A stretch of 64,000 nt of DNA, taken from NCBI RefSeq assembly GCF_963877135.1, contig NZ_CAWNSW010000105.1:62001-126000 (forward strand), in the 5' to 3' direction. Both the position numbers and the translations under genes were made by a program. Positions 25,801 through 34,072 of this stretch are shown piece by piece. The DNA is from Stenomitos frigidus_A (GTDB lineage Bacteria; Cyanobacteriota; Cyanobacteriia; Leptolyngbyales; Leptolyngbyaceae). The notes under the pieces are model-generated. The model made no database searches, was not told where the DNA came from, and saw only the letters and a program-made list of their open reading frames with translations. How positions within the stretch are numbered: position 1 is the stretch's first letter; every line of letters begins with the position of its first letter.

Positions 25801-27453
25801 GATCGTCGTTTCGGCAGAAGTGATAATCTCTTCGCGAATGGAGTCGATCGGGGGATTTGTGACCTGGGCAAACAACTGCTGGAAGTAGTCGTACAGCAGC
25901 TTGGGACGATCGGACAGCACGGCTAACGGGGTGTCTGCTCCCATCGAACCAACCGCTTCCACGCCATCGCGCGCCATCGGGGTCAGCAACAGGCGGAGAT
26001 CTTCAAAGGTGTAGCCAAAGGCGGTCTGCCGCTGGATCACGCTCGGTAGGGACGTTTCGGACGTAGCAGGGATCGTTTCCACAGGCGTATCCTGCAATTG
26101 CGACAGATCCACGAGATGCTGGTTCAGCCATTCGCGATACGGATGTTCAGAGGCGATCTGGCTCTTAATTTCCTCATCGGCGACGATGCGACCTTCTTTC
26201 ATATCCACCAGAAACATCCGTCCTGGTTGCAGGCGACCTTTGTGGGCCACCCGTTCTGGTTCGATCGGCAGCACGCCCGCTTCCGATGCCATGATGACCA
26301 GATCATCCTTCGTCACGTAGTAGCGCGATGGACGCAGCCCGTTGCGATCGAGCACGGCACCCATCATCGTGCCATCGGTAAAGGCGATCGACGCAGGTCC
26401 ATCCCACGGTTCCATCAGGCAGGAGTGGTATTCGTAAAACGCTTTCTTCTCATCGCTCATGGATTCGTGTGCCGTCCACGGTTCCGGGATCATCATCATT
26501 ACGGCATGGGGCAGCGATCGACCCGCCAGCGTCAGCAGTTCCAGCGCGTTGTCAAAAATCAGCGAGTCGCTGCCATCCACATTAATGATCGGCGTAATTT
26601 TTTTAATGTCGTCGCCAAACTGCTCAGACTCAAACAGCGATTGCCGTGCGTTCATCCAGTTGATGTTGCCGCGCAGCGTGTTGATTTCGCCGTTGTGGGC
26701 AATGTAGCGGTAGGGGTGCGATCGCTCCCAGCTGGGGAAGGTGTTGGTGCTAAAGCGAGAATGCACCAGCGCCAGGGCACTCTCAAACTCAGGATCGCTC
26801 AAATCCAGAAAATACTGTCCCACCTGCACGGGCATCAGCATCCCTTTGTAGACGATCGTTCGGCTGGAAATGCTGGATGGGTACCAGTAGGGATCAATTG
26901 CAGTTGCCCGAATCGCAGTGTGAGCGCGCTTGCGGATCACATACAGCTTCCGCTCAAATGCCAGATCATCCGCCAGATCAGACGATCGCTGGATAAACAC
27001 CTGCTCCACAAACGGCTCGCTCGCCTTTGCCGTATTACCCAGCATGGAATCATCGGTGGGTACCTCGCGCCAACCCAATACCTTTTGCCCTTCTTCCGCC
27101 ACAATCTGAGCAAACAGTTGGCGTCCCTTCTCCCGTTGTGCGCGATCGGGCGACGAATAAATCATGCCCACGCCGTACTGCCCTGCTTCAGGTAGGGTAA
27201 TGCCCACAGCCGCAGCGGCTTTCGCTAAAAACTTGCGCGGTAGCTGTAGCAAAACACCTGCGCCATCGCCTGTGTTCGTTTCAGCACCCACCGCACCCCG
27301 ATGCTCCAGGTTTAGGAGAATGGTCAACCCATGCTCCACGATCGCGTGAGACTGTGTGCCCTTCATGTGGACAATGAAACCAACGCCGCACGCGTCATGC
27401 TCATAGCGCGGATCGTACAAACCTTGTGGTAATGGCATTTTGTTACTGTTCAT
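22849..27453 (-). CDS. gltB: Glutamate synthase large subunit
   Basis: The 1534-residue protein has the full GOGAT layout. A short propeptide ends just before Cys in YEHDACGVGFIVH (N-terminal nucleophile glutaminase), followed by the central domain. The FMN-binding synthase domain includes SGYDGGTGASPQTS and the 3Fe-4S cysteines in CIMMRVCHLNTCPAG. The C-terminal beta-helix (GXGXG) domain runs from about 1260 (GKGLSGGKIILYP, GATGRNFAAGMSGG). It converts glutamine plus 2-oxoglutarate to two glutamates. The nearby gltD on the same strand favours the NAD(P)H-dependent type, although ferredoxin-dependent homologues are similar. An ATG at 27438 is an alternative start. Confidence 0.95.
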   Translation of the reverse strand: MNSNKMPLPQGLYDPRYEHDACGVGFIVHMKGTQSHAIVEHGLTILLNLEHRGAVGAETNTGDGAGVLLQLPRKFLAKAAAAVGITLPEAGQYGVGMIYSSPDRAQREKGRQLFAQIVAEEGQKVLGWREVPTDDSMLGNTAKASEPFVEQVFIQRSSDLADDLAFERKLYVIRKRAHTAIRATAIDPYWYPSSISSRTIVYKGMLMPVQVGQYFLDLSDPEFESALALVHSRFSTNTFPSWERSHPYRYIAHNGEINTLRGNINWMNARQSLFESEQFGDDIKKITPIINVDGSDSLIFDNALELLTLAGRSLPHAVMMMIPEPWTAHESMSDEKKAFYEYHSCLMEPWDGPASIAFTDGTMMGAVLDRNGLRPSRYYVTKDDLVIMASEAGVLPIEPERVAHKGRLQPGRMFLVDMKEGRIVADEEIKSQIASEHPYREWLNQHLVDLSQLQDTPVETIPATSETSLPSVIQRQTAFGYTFEDLRLLLTPMARDGVEAVGSMGADTPLAVLSDRPKLLYDYFQQLFAQVTNPPIDSIREEIITSAETTIGAERNLLTPEPESCHLIKLKTPILSNEELAKLKALHEGDFKSITLPILFKSLDGVKGLEQAIEQLCADSDRAIENGVSILILSDRGISPDEAPIPALLAVAGLHHHLIRHGTRTRVGLVLESGEPREVHHHAMLIGYGCGAINPYMVFETIDDMIQQGLLVGVEYKTACKNYIKAATKGVVKIASKIGISTLQSYRGAQIFEAIGLNHTVIDRYFTGTASRIEGMDLEVLAKEAMLRHSHAFPDREVNGHTLDVGGDYQWRKDGEAHLFNPQTIHSLQQAVRTGSYDTYKKYASLVNEQNQKHFTLRGLLEFKAREPISIDEVEPIDAIMKRFKTGAMSYGSISKEAHETLAIAMNRIGGKSNTGEGGEDPDRYTWTNDQGDSKNSAIKQVASGRFGVTSLYLSQAREIQIKMAQGAKPGEGGQLPGKKVYPWIAKVRHSTPGVGLISPPPHHDIYSIEDLAELIHDLKNANREARISVKLVSEVGVGTIAAGVAKAHADVVLISGYDGGTGASPQTSIKHAGLPWELGLAETHQTLVLNNLRSRIAVETDGQMKTGRDVVIAALLGAEEFGFATAPLITLGCIMMRVCHLNTCPAGIATQDPQLREKFVGEPEHAVNFMTFIAQEVRELMAQLGFRTLTEMVGRTDVLESHAAIEHWKAKGIDLSKILYQPQVGADVGLYCQIPQDHGLAKSLDMTVLLDLCKPAIENGTPVKATLPIKNVNRVVGTILGNEITKRHWDGLPEDTIHLHFQGSAGQSFGAFVPKGVTLELEGDANDYLGKGLSGGKIILYPPAASTFVAEDNIIAGNVALYGATSGEVYIRGMVGERFGVRNSGVNTVVEGVGDHGCEYMTGGKVVVLGATGRNFAAGMSGGVAYILDEAGDFATRCNPSMVGLETLDDPEEIEELRQLIQHHADYTQSQKAATVLANWDAMLPKFVKVMPRDYKRVLQALKQALEDGLSGDDALTAAFEANAKDVARIGGS

Positions 27454-28799
27454 TTGGGTGCGTGCTGACTGCCTGAGAAGGGCAAGAGGTGAGCAAGAGC
27501 GTCGAAGCCATTAAATTAAAACGTTAACGAACCCTCGGTCAAGTAGGGTTTGCAGGCTAACGTCTTTAGGACTTTGCCGACCAGACTGAATCAAGCTGTT
27601 ACTTTCATTGTTTAAAGTGCCTAAAGTGCCTTGACCGCCTTCAGCATTCTGATCGCTTTAATCTGATTGTTTCAAACAGTCGTTAAAGCTTCTAACGAGA
27701 CCGTGCGTCGATCGCCAGCTCTAATAAAATTATCAGATCTGCAACAGCGATAAATTGTGTCACTGCATACCCTCTTGCAGTCCTCAATCATTTGTAATCA
27801 GAGCTTAGGAAACCGTTTCTCTCCACGAGACGATGCCGTTTAAGTCTCCAGGTTTCGTCCCAAGAAGCGGGTTGTGCTCAAACCGTATGTCATTCCTAGT
27901 CATAAAAAGTCGTGCAAGAAAATTGACCAGAAAAAGATCTTACCTCTAGAGACGAATGCTTGCTGCTCAAAAAGAAGGGTGCCAAGCACTTTTGCAGAGA
28001 CTAAATCTGCTTTACTCTCTATGCTCTGCTCTCAAAATAAGGAGTAGTGACGTTAAACCTGAATGCAAAATCACATCAGTATTTAAAAGCGCTAGTCCCA
28101 CGATGCTACAAAGCTTGGAAAACCTGTTTTTTGAACTGATGTTGTTTCTGCACAACGAAATAGAAATCTTTCCCCATTAATTGTGATTATTCTTGACAAT
28201 GAGTGTTGAAAAGCAACAATTTCCAACTGGCTTTGGCAAAACTACTTTAAGTCTAGTCTCCTATATTTGAATGCTAACGCGTGCTTTTCATCACGTCTCT
28301 TTTCATCGCGTCTAATGTTGTCCATCCTCTTGTAATGTACGTCCTTTAGGGTGCGAAATGGAGTAGGGTGCGAAATGGAGACCAACGTGTGGCTTCGTGA
28401 TGGATGTCTCTACAACTAGCTAAACAGGGTCAATTTTGGGCACGCTAACGCTGGCAATGCTCTACACGATCGCTCCAGCAACCTAACTCAACGAAAGAGT
28501 CGTACTGCCGCCAGTTGCGTAGCTAGGCCACCGGTAGCGTTTTCGCGTATCGTAGGCATAAAATTCTGCCTTTAAATGCGTGGATTCGCTGAAGCAATCT
28601 GTTGTCGTGCGATCGGTGAGACTCCAAACGGTACCTTCCCTGCACCTAAAGCTCACAAGAAAGCTGATTGCCAAGCCCGTTACTGCTGTTGAAGTTTAAT
28701 CACTACGGGTCAATTCCCCGCCCCTGGGAGCGCATGAGGCACAGCAGTCCGAATGGGCGCTGTTGAGCGAAGCCGAGCCGCGAAGCGTGTGAGGCGTAG
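27454..28799. other. Long intergenic region upstream of gltB, repeats and decayed sequence
   Basis: About 1.35 kb with no convincing gene. The part next to gltB (27522-27562) can form a two-tier stem (CGTTA/TAACG around AACCCT/AGGGTT) in the leader. At 28347-28380 there is a perfect 17-bp tandem duplication (TAGGGTGCGAAATGGAG). A 63-codon minus-strand frame at 28483-28674 ending YRWPSYATGGSTTLSLS may be the tail of a lost gene. At 28750-28830 lies GC-rich AGCGAAGCC/GCGTAGCG-type repeat sequence with the hairpin TCCGTCCGCTTGCGGCGGAG, which adjoins the kinase pseudogene. A 74-codon plus frame at 27956 has no supporting features. Confidence 0.5.
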
Positions 28800-29391
28800 C
28801 GAAGTGATACTCCGTCCGCTTGCGGCGGAGACGTTCATTTGAAAACGGTCTTTCAGGAAGACTTAGGCAACGTTTTTGTAGACGAACGTCGCATGCGGCA
28901 AGTACTGCTCAACTTGCTCAACAATGCCGTTAAATTTACGCCCCCCGGTGGACAGGTAACGCTGTTAGTCCACCTAGAACAACCAGAGGCTTACAAAGAC
29001 AGCGATTGCATCCAACCGATACCTTCAGGTGCCTGTAACCTCTGCTTCTCGGTGCTTGATACAGGCATCGGGATTGCTGCTGCCGATCATGCCAAACTTT
29101 TTCAGGCGTTTGTTCAGATTGATAGCAGCCTCAACCGTCAATATTCAGGCACGGGCTTGGGTCGGATGTTGGTCAAGCAAATCGTAGAGCTACATGGCAG
29201 TAGTGTCATAGTCAACAGCGAGGTGGGAAAAGGAAGTTTTACTGTACGTTTGCCGTATGCGTGCCAGGCGCCAAACGTTATCGCAGCAGCACCGAAGATG
29301 ATACCTAGTGAGGCATTCTTACTGCCGAACGATCGCGTCTTGATTGTCGAAGATTCTACCGCTGCCGCAGAACAAATTGCCCGCTATCTCA

Positions 29392-30299
29392 GAGGCTGTT
29401 TGGAAAGCCGGATCGACCGTAAAAAACTCACACGGTTAGGCTGTAAGTAGTGAACTCCAACCCCGTGAGAGCGATGGTTAAATTTTACTCAAGCAACCTG
29501 ACCTACGCCCAATTTGACTTAATCCGACCGCTGCTGCCGCCTGCCAAACCCGGCGGTCGCCCCCGCAGTACCAACCTGTGGGCAGTGCTGAACGCCATTT
29601 TTTACGTGGTCACGCAGGGCTGTAAATGGCGAGACATCCCCGGCGACTTTCCGGCTTGGCAAACGGTGTACACCTACTTCCGCAACTGGCGCAAAGACGG
29701 CACCTGGCAAGCGATCCATGCGCGCTTACGAGCGTGGACACGAGTCGCAGTCGGACGCCCAGAAAGTCCTTCCGAGGTGATTCTCGATAGTCAAACGGTG
29801 CCCACGGTAGCGATGGTGCAGCAGGCAGTGGGGTTTGACCGCTTCAAAGCCACCAAAGGGCGCAAACGTCATACCGTTGTGGATACGCTGGGTTTAGTGA
29901 TGTCTGTGCTGGTGACCGCGGCGAGCCTGCCGGAACGCGAGGGGGGCAAACGGGTGCTGCAACGCTTGTCTGAACTGGGTGCGAAGGTTTGTCGCCTTTA
30001 CCTCGTTTGGGTGGATGGCGGCTATAGTGGTCAACCCTTTGTGCAATGGGTAATGGATCGCTTTCGTTGGGTGGTTTACCCAGTGCTGCGCCCCGAACAG
30101 ACCAAAGGCTTTGTACTTCTGAAAAAGCGTTGGGTCGTGGAACGGACGTTTGGCTGGTGGCAATGGTATCGGCGGCTCAATTGTGATTATGAGGCACTGC
30201 CGGAAACTGCGGAAACGATGATTTATCTCGCCATGATTCGGCTTATGGTCAGGCGACTGGCGTAATTTGTTACACCCCTAACCCTTTTCAAACAGCCTC
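29392..30299 (+). mobile_element. Complete IS5-family insertion sequence (908 bp)
   Basis: Terminal inverted repeats GAGGCTGTTTGGAAAG (29392-29407) and CTTTTCAAACAGCCTC (30284-30299) match at 15 of 16 bases. They are flanked by a TCA direct repeat (29389-29391 and 30300-30302), a TNA-type duplication as seen in the IS427/IS1031 groups of the IS5 family. One intact transposase frame fills the element. Both ends and the duplication are intact, so the insertion is probably recent. Confidence 0.92.
29474..30265 (+). CDS. IS5-family transposase
   Basis: About 263 residues from ATG 29474 (MVKFYSSNLTYAQFDLIRPL); a GTG at 29450 would add eight residues. It has an N-terminal helix-turn-helix-like region with GCKWRDIPGDFPAWQTVYTY, then the DDE catalytic residues: Asp in VILDSQTV, Asp in VWVDGGYSG, and Glu in VVERTFGWWQWYRRL followed by NCDYE. 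Length and motifs are complete, so it is probably active. It would catalyse cut-and-paste movement of the surrounding 908-bp element. Confidence 0.93.
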   Translation: MVKFYSSNLTYAQFDLIRPLLPPAKPGGRPRSTNLWAVLNAIFYVVTQGCKWRDIPGDFPAWQTVYTYFRNWRKDGTWQAIHARLRAWTRVAVGRPESPSEVILDSQTVPTVAMVQQAVGFDRFKATKGRKRHTVVDTLGLVMSVLVTAASLPEREGGKRVLQRLSELGAKVCRLYLVWVDGGYSGQPFVQWVMDRFRWVVYPVLRPEQTKGFVLLKKRWVVERTFGWWQWYRRLNCDYEALPETAETMIYLAMIRLMVRRLA

Positions 30300-30563
30300 T
30301 CAGTGACCTGAGCTTAGAGGCCGTGATTTATCCTCGTGGTGAGGGCGCAGTAGAAGAGGCGTTGTGCCTTCAACCCGCGTTGATCTAAAAAGCGTTGCGG
30401 TCACTCGGCACTTATAGGTAAATGTCGCCGACTTAGGAGCTTTCTAGTCAACAAAATACCCGTAGGGGCAGGTTTGATCACAGGATTAACGGCTAGAGGC
30501 AAGATTGATCGACTATAAGCAGTTGATCCAAGAATGAGTGCAATAATAGTTTTGCAGGCGTGT

Positions 30564-31013
30564 CTACTTGATGAGCATTAAGTAATCTGCATAGGCAACG
30601 TGAAAAAAACGCTTAATCGTATCGGGAAAATGACCTGGTAACAGATCAATACCGATCGCAGACTTCATTAAGTAGGCTGCCAGGAGAATAAACGCGCTTA
30701 TGGTCAAATTGGCTCCCAGCAAAATGATGACGATGGCGATCGTATTGCCCATCTTCGTCATGACCTGAGGAACGTAGCGTCGCTTTTTGGCGCGACGATC
30801 TTTGCCAATAAACAGCACTATATAGAAGCGTGAAACAAGCAGATCAATGACAAACCGCAGATCAACCAGCTTGGCCGATGGTTTCGGAATCGCCTCGTTC
30901 AGAATTTGGTGAAAAGCTTCTAATTGTTCTGGTGTGAGGCTGTTTCGTATCGGTGCAGCAAGCTTTGATAAATAGTAATTGGGAGTGTGCGATGAATAGT
31001 CAGGACGGTTCAC
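30564..31013 (-). CDS. Hypothetical membrane protein
   Basis: The 149-residue protein has a soluble N-terminal third containing LTPEQLEAFHQILNEAI and VDLRFVIDLLVSRFYIVLFIG, then a basic stretch (GKDRRAKKRRY) and a strong membrane segment (about 88-115, TIAIVIILLGANLTISAFIL). One or two transmembrane helices are likely. It lies 34 bp after the next minus-strand gene and is probably co-transcribed with it. No family recognised. Confidence 0.5.
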   Translation of the reverse strand: MNRPDYSSHTPNYYLSKLAAPIRNSLTPEQLEAFHQILNEAIPKPSAKLVDLRFVIDLLVSRFYIVLFIGKDRRAKKRRYVPQVMTKMGNTIAIVIILLGANLTISAFILLAAYLMKSAIGIDLLPGHFPDTIKRFFHVAYADYLMLIK

Positions 31014-31047
31014 AATGACTTCCTATAGCTGAATTAAGCCCTAAACG

Positions 31048-31497
31048 TTATGGCAACAAAACTCTGGTGCCTTGGCCCAGAGTTAAACCAAGATTGGTCA
31101 CGATCATCAGCAAGCAAAACGTTTTTGCTCTGTTCCAGCTATTTGAGCGGAGAAACTGATGGGTAAATGCCAGTTGAAACGTTAAAACTGTTGCTAAAAG
31201 CCAATTCACCACAAGTTCGATGGCCCAATTCTGGGCGGATGTCAGGTCTGTACCAGACCACACAAAGAACATGGCCTCGTGGTGAAAGAGGGTAGTGCAC
31301 CAGAGCAGACCAAGAACGCAAACCACCGATCCAGCGATCGCTCCAAAACCTGCCCAGGCAAGGTAAAAAACGATCGCTTCGATGCTCACCCAAACGGCAA
31401 AGGATGCCTTATAACTGCACAGCACGTAACCTGCCAGCCCACAGCTACAGAACAGCACCAGCAACTGTATGCCGGTTTTTCGCATGAAGCTTGACAA
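31048..31497 (-). CDS. Hypothetical integral membrane protein
   Basis: The 149-residue protein has four likely transmembrane helices (about 10-28, 33-65, 88-112 and 125-147) and few charged residues. The start MSSFMRKTGIQLLVLF leaves two possible ATGs (31497 and 31485). It is upstream of the other small membrane protein with a 34-bp gap. No function can be assigned. Confidence 0.5.
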   Translation of the reverse strand: MSSFMRKTGIQLLVLFCSCGLAGYVLCSYKASFAVWVSIEAIVFYLAWAGFGAIAGSVVCVLGLLWCTTLFHHEAMFFVWSGTDLTSAQNWAIELVVNWLLATVLTFQLAFTHQFLRSNSWNRAKTFCLLMIVTNLGLTLGQGTRVLLP

Positions 31498-31629
31498 CGT
31501 GATTATCCTTACGAGCTTGCAACTCTTCCCAGTATTCCCAAATCTGCTGGGTAGAATGAGTTCTTCTCTTCGATTGGTGAGGTTGTGTCGGATGCATTGA
31601 TGGCGCTGCGCTTAGTGAGGGGCTGTTGG

Positions 31630-32142
31630 CTAAGAAAACTGCCAGAACTCACGATGCACTTCGATAATTTCAGCTTCTACTGCAGGCAAAGGACCCCAGA
31701 CTTGAATCGGTTTCTGACCGCGATCGAACACCTCACGACAGGGCAGATGCAACGTTGGGTTTGCCTCATGGTTGCCTGTTAACGCGAGTAACCGAGTTTC
31801 AGCGATGCCATACACAAGGCGACCAATATTTGCCCAGTATTGCGTTCCGGCACACATTGCACAGGGCTCAGCCGTCGTATAAAGTGTGCAGCCCCAGAGA
31901 TAATCTGGCGAGAAATTGAGCCATGCTGTGCGAATCAGCACCGCTTCTGCGTGATTGACCGTATCCACATTGCCTTGCTCCAACAGCACCGTTTCGCGAT
32001 CGGGTGCCACCAACAGGGCGCCAAACGGATGATGCCCAAACTCACGCGCACGCATGGCAATTTGATTGGCCCGTCGCAAATGCTGAAGCATCTGTTCAGG
32101 CGTTGGGTCAGGATTGGGCGGGAGGGAAGGGCGATCGGGCAT
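31630..32142 (-). CDS. Nucleoside/nucleobase deaminase (CDA-fold, possibly guanine deaminase)
   Basis: The 170-residue zinc-dependent deaminase has HAE in VNHAEAVLIRTAW (zinc His and catalytic Glu) and PCAMC in TAEPCAMCAGTQYWANIG (two zinc Cys). The form is closer to GuaD-type guanine or cytosine deaminases than to tRNA adenosine deaminase TadA. It lies 241 bp downstream of an HpxO-type urate hydroxylase gene on the same strand. If it is a guanine deaminase, the pair would serve purine breakdown (guanine to xanthine, and later urate oxidation). The substrate is inference. Confidence 0.8.
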   Translation of the reverse strand: MPDRPSLPPNPDPTPEQMLQHLRRANQIAMRAREFGHHPFGALLVAPDRETVLLEQGNVDTVNHAEAVLIRTAWLNFSPDYLWGCTLYTTAEPCAMCAGTQYWANIGRLVYGIAETRLLALTGNHEANPTLHLPCREVFDRGQKPIQVWGPLPAVEAEIIEVHREFWQFS

Positions 32143-32291
32143 AGGCGTGAGGAGTAAAAGCAGAGGGCAGGAGGCTAGAGGAGTTCTTAGTTGTTAGTTT
32201 TTAATTATTAGAAAAAATTGGAAAAGGCAGAGAGCAGGAGGAGTTGTTGGTTGTTAGAAAGGCTAAAGGCTGACGGTTAAAAGCAAGAAAA

Positions 32292-32370
<79 letters not shown>

Positions 32371-32383
32371 TCCCCCTTCCTTC

Positions 32384-33547
32384 CTACCCTAGCGGTCCAC
32401 CCAAAATTGTTTTGGCGATACCGTCGATTGTTTCGGTTCCATCGTCGTACTTCAGTTCTTCGTACCACTTTTGGGTCTTTTCAGGGTCTTTGCCATGAAT
32501 CATGTCAGCGCGTTTACGGGCACGAGTGATGATGTCGGCAACGCGATCCTTCCGTTCTGCTTCGTAGCGCCTGAGGGCATCGGCAACGCTGAGGTTAGTC
32601 GTTTTCAGGTAGTTAGTGAGCACGAACGCATCCTCCATCGCCTGACTGCCACCCTGTCCTAAATCGGGAGCGGTGCCATGTGCCGAATCACCCAGCAGGG
32701 CAACGCGGCCGCGTACCAGGGTTTCCAGTGGTTCAATATCGTGGATTAAGACACGGTTGGTTTTCTCTGGTTCTAAGCGTTGAATCAGCGCTTGCACGGG
32801 TGCTGCCCAACCCGCAAAAAAGTGTTCTAGCTCGGTACGAATCTCACCGGCGTCCTGAGCCTGTTCCTTGGACATTGGGACATCGAAGAAGAAGTAGAAG
32901 CGATCGCTCGCGATCGGCATCAGCGAGGCGCGTTTGTGTTCACCCACATAGATAACCCAACTTGTCTTCGGCGCTAGATCGTCTGTGGCAGGTACTAGCC
33001 CGTTCCAGTTGACATAGCCCACATAGCGGCGATCGAGGGGATGCCCCACAACGTAGGGACGCAGGCGTGAGTGAGTGCCATCTGCTGCAACCAGTACATC
33101 GCCTGTAGCACTGCTACCGTCTTCAAAAAGGGCGGTCACGCTATCGGCGTCTTGCTCGACGCCCACACACTTCGCGCCTAGCTGGACATTTTCTGTCCCA
33201 AACGCTTGCAGCAGCATTTGCTGGAGTTCTGTCCGTGCTACGGGATACGGTCGTTGTCCGACCTGTTCAATTAATGGCAAAAGGCTGAAATCATTCAGTG
33301 GTTCTCCTGCGCGGCTGTAATAGGCCATGCGATCCATCTGCCCACCAATGCTGGCAATCTCGCTGGCTAGCCCCAGGTGATTCAACACTTTCACGCCATT
33401 CGACCAGAGAGAAATAGCGGCTCCTGCAGGACGTAATTCGCTGACGCGATCGTAGATTTTGACGGTATATCCTGCCTGCTGCATAGCGATGCCTGTAGTC
33501 AAGCCACCCATCCCAGCACCGATGATAATGACCTTCAGGCTATCCAT
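32384..33547 (-). CDS. hpxO: FAD-dependent urate hydroxylase, HpxO type
   Basis: The 387-residue aromatic-hydroxylase-fold protein has FAD motifs VIIIGAGMGGLTTGIAMQQAG and VALLGDSAHGTAPDLGQGG. Long segments match Klebsiella HpxO as I remember it: GAAISLWSNGVKVLNHLG, RRYVGYVNWNGLVP, KRASLMPIASDRFYFFFDVP, and the C-terminus KTILGGPLG. The Arg and Tyr that contact urate in HpxO (KRxSLMP and RFYFFFD) are present. It would convert urate to 5-hydroxyisourate with NAD(P)H and O2. AAAGGAG lies upstream of the ATG. No allantoin pathway genes are in the window. Confidence 0.82.
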   Translation of the reverse strand: MDSLKVIIIGAGMGGLTTGIAMQQAGYTVKIYDRVSELRPAGAAISLWSNGVKVLNHLGLASEIASIGGQMDRMAYYSRAGEPLNDFSLLPLIEQVGQRPYPVARTELQQMLLQAFGTENVQLGAKCVGVEQDADSVTALFEDGSSATGDVLVAADGTHSRLRPYVVGHPLDRRYVGYVNWNGLVPATDDLAPKTSWVIYVGEHKRASLMPIASDRFYFFFDVPMSKEQAQDAGEIRTELEHFFAGWAAPVQALIQRLEPEKTNRVLIHDIEPLETLVRGRVALLGDSAHGTAPDLGQGGSQAMEDAFVLTNYLKTTNLSVADALRRYEAERKDRVADIITRARKRADMIHGKDPEKTQKWYEELKYDDGTETIDGIAKTILGGPLG

Positions 33548-33746
33548 GACGTACTCCTTTCAATACTTCCAAAAGATGCACAATTATTCGAATAAAACTG
33601 AACTCTACGATACAAATCTACCACCTGGATGATGTGCTTCCCGGCTCTCCGTCTTAATCTAAAGCTATTCGTTCGAGCGCTGCTACTCATCCTTTCGTGA
33701 TCTCAGCCACACATTAACGCAAAGGGTGGCTGAGAGGCGCATCATT

Positions 33747-33786
33747 AACGACTTCAATCCATATAAAACGACTTCAACCCATATAA
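33747..33786 (+). repeat. 20-bp tandem duplication in the promoter of a small gene
   Basis: AACGACTTCAATCCATATAA (33747-33766) is repeated at 33767-33786 with one T-to-C change. The second copy runs into CCCAT-ATAA-ATGGG, a small hairpin ending nine bases before the ATG at 33800. It could be an operator or leader element (inference). Confidence 0.85.
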
Positions 33787-33799
33787 ATGGGAGCTTTTT

Positions 33800-34054
33800 A
33801 TGCAAACTCAATGGGAAACCTATAAAGGGCTGGAGCTAATTCCAGACTCTGCACCGGAACCAAAAGTGAATCACTTTATGCATGGGCTCTTGCTCAGCCA
33901 TCTTTGGCGATCGCTCATCAATGCCCTGGCGCAAGAGCATTTTTATGAGCAACGACGCGACTATTTTGAGCGGTGCTGGGCGATCGATTATGCCGATCCT
34001 TATACAATTAAGCATGCAGACCAACTCAAAAAGCTGTTGACGTTGATGGACTAA
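33800..34054 (+). CDS. Small hypothetical protein
   Basis: The 84-residue protein, MQTQWETYKGLELIPD..., has a central helical region HFMHGLLLSHLWRSLINALA and is rich in aromatic and charged residues. No signal peptide or membrane helix is seen. GGGAG precedes the ATG by eight bases, and a 20-bp promoter duplication is just upstream. It is convergent with the ABM protein gene, 18 bp apart. No family recognised. Confidence 0.5.
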   Translation: MQTQWETYKGLELIPDSAPEPKVNHFMHGLLLSHLWRSLINALAQEHFYEQRRDYFERCWAIDYADPYTIKHADQLKKLLTLMD

Positions 34055-34072
34055 TACGTCATCTGCAAACAG

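Larger units (their letters stand above)
28800..30388 (+). pseudogene. Hybrid histidine kinase remnant split by an IS5-family insertion
   Basis: The first part (28800-29391) encodes a HATPase domain: VFVDERRMRQVLLNLLNNAV, FSVLDTGIGIA, FQAFVQIDSS and GTGLGRMLVKQIVELHG. A receiver begins at LLPNDRVLIVEDS. The IS enters in codons for IARYL. Removing the IS and one TCA copy restores the same frame across the junction, giving IARYLSDLSLEAVIYPRGEG..., and then a stop at 30386-30388 after LQPALI, before the phospho-acceptor Asp. The sensor and H-box regions are missing at the 5' side, where the frame opens out of repeat DNA. So the gene was already truncated at both ends and cannot make a working kinase. 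Confidence 0.85.

Noticed and set aside
26098..27195. 365-codon open frame on the plus strand opposite gltB
   Set aside because: Antisense to the highly conserved glutaminase domain of gltB; its translation has no known motif and its openness follows from the GC-rich codon pattern of gltB.
27956..28180. 74-codon plus-strand frame in the long gap
   Set aside because: No Shine-Dalgarno site, no family and it sits in decayed repeat-bearing DNA; kept only as part of the intergenic description.
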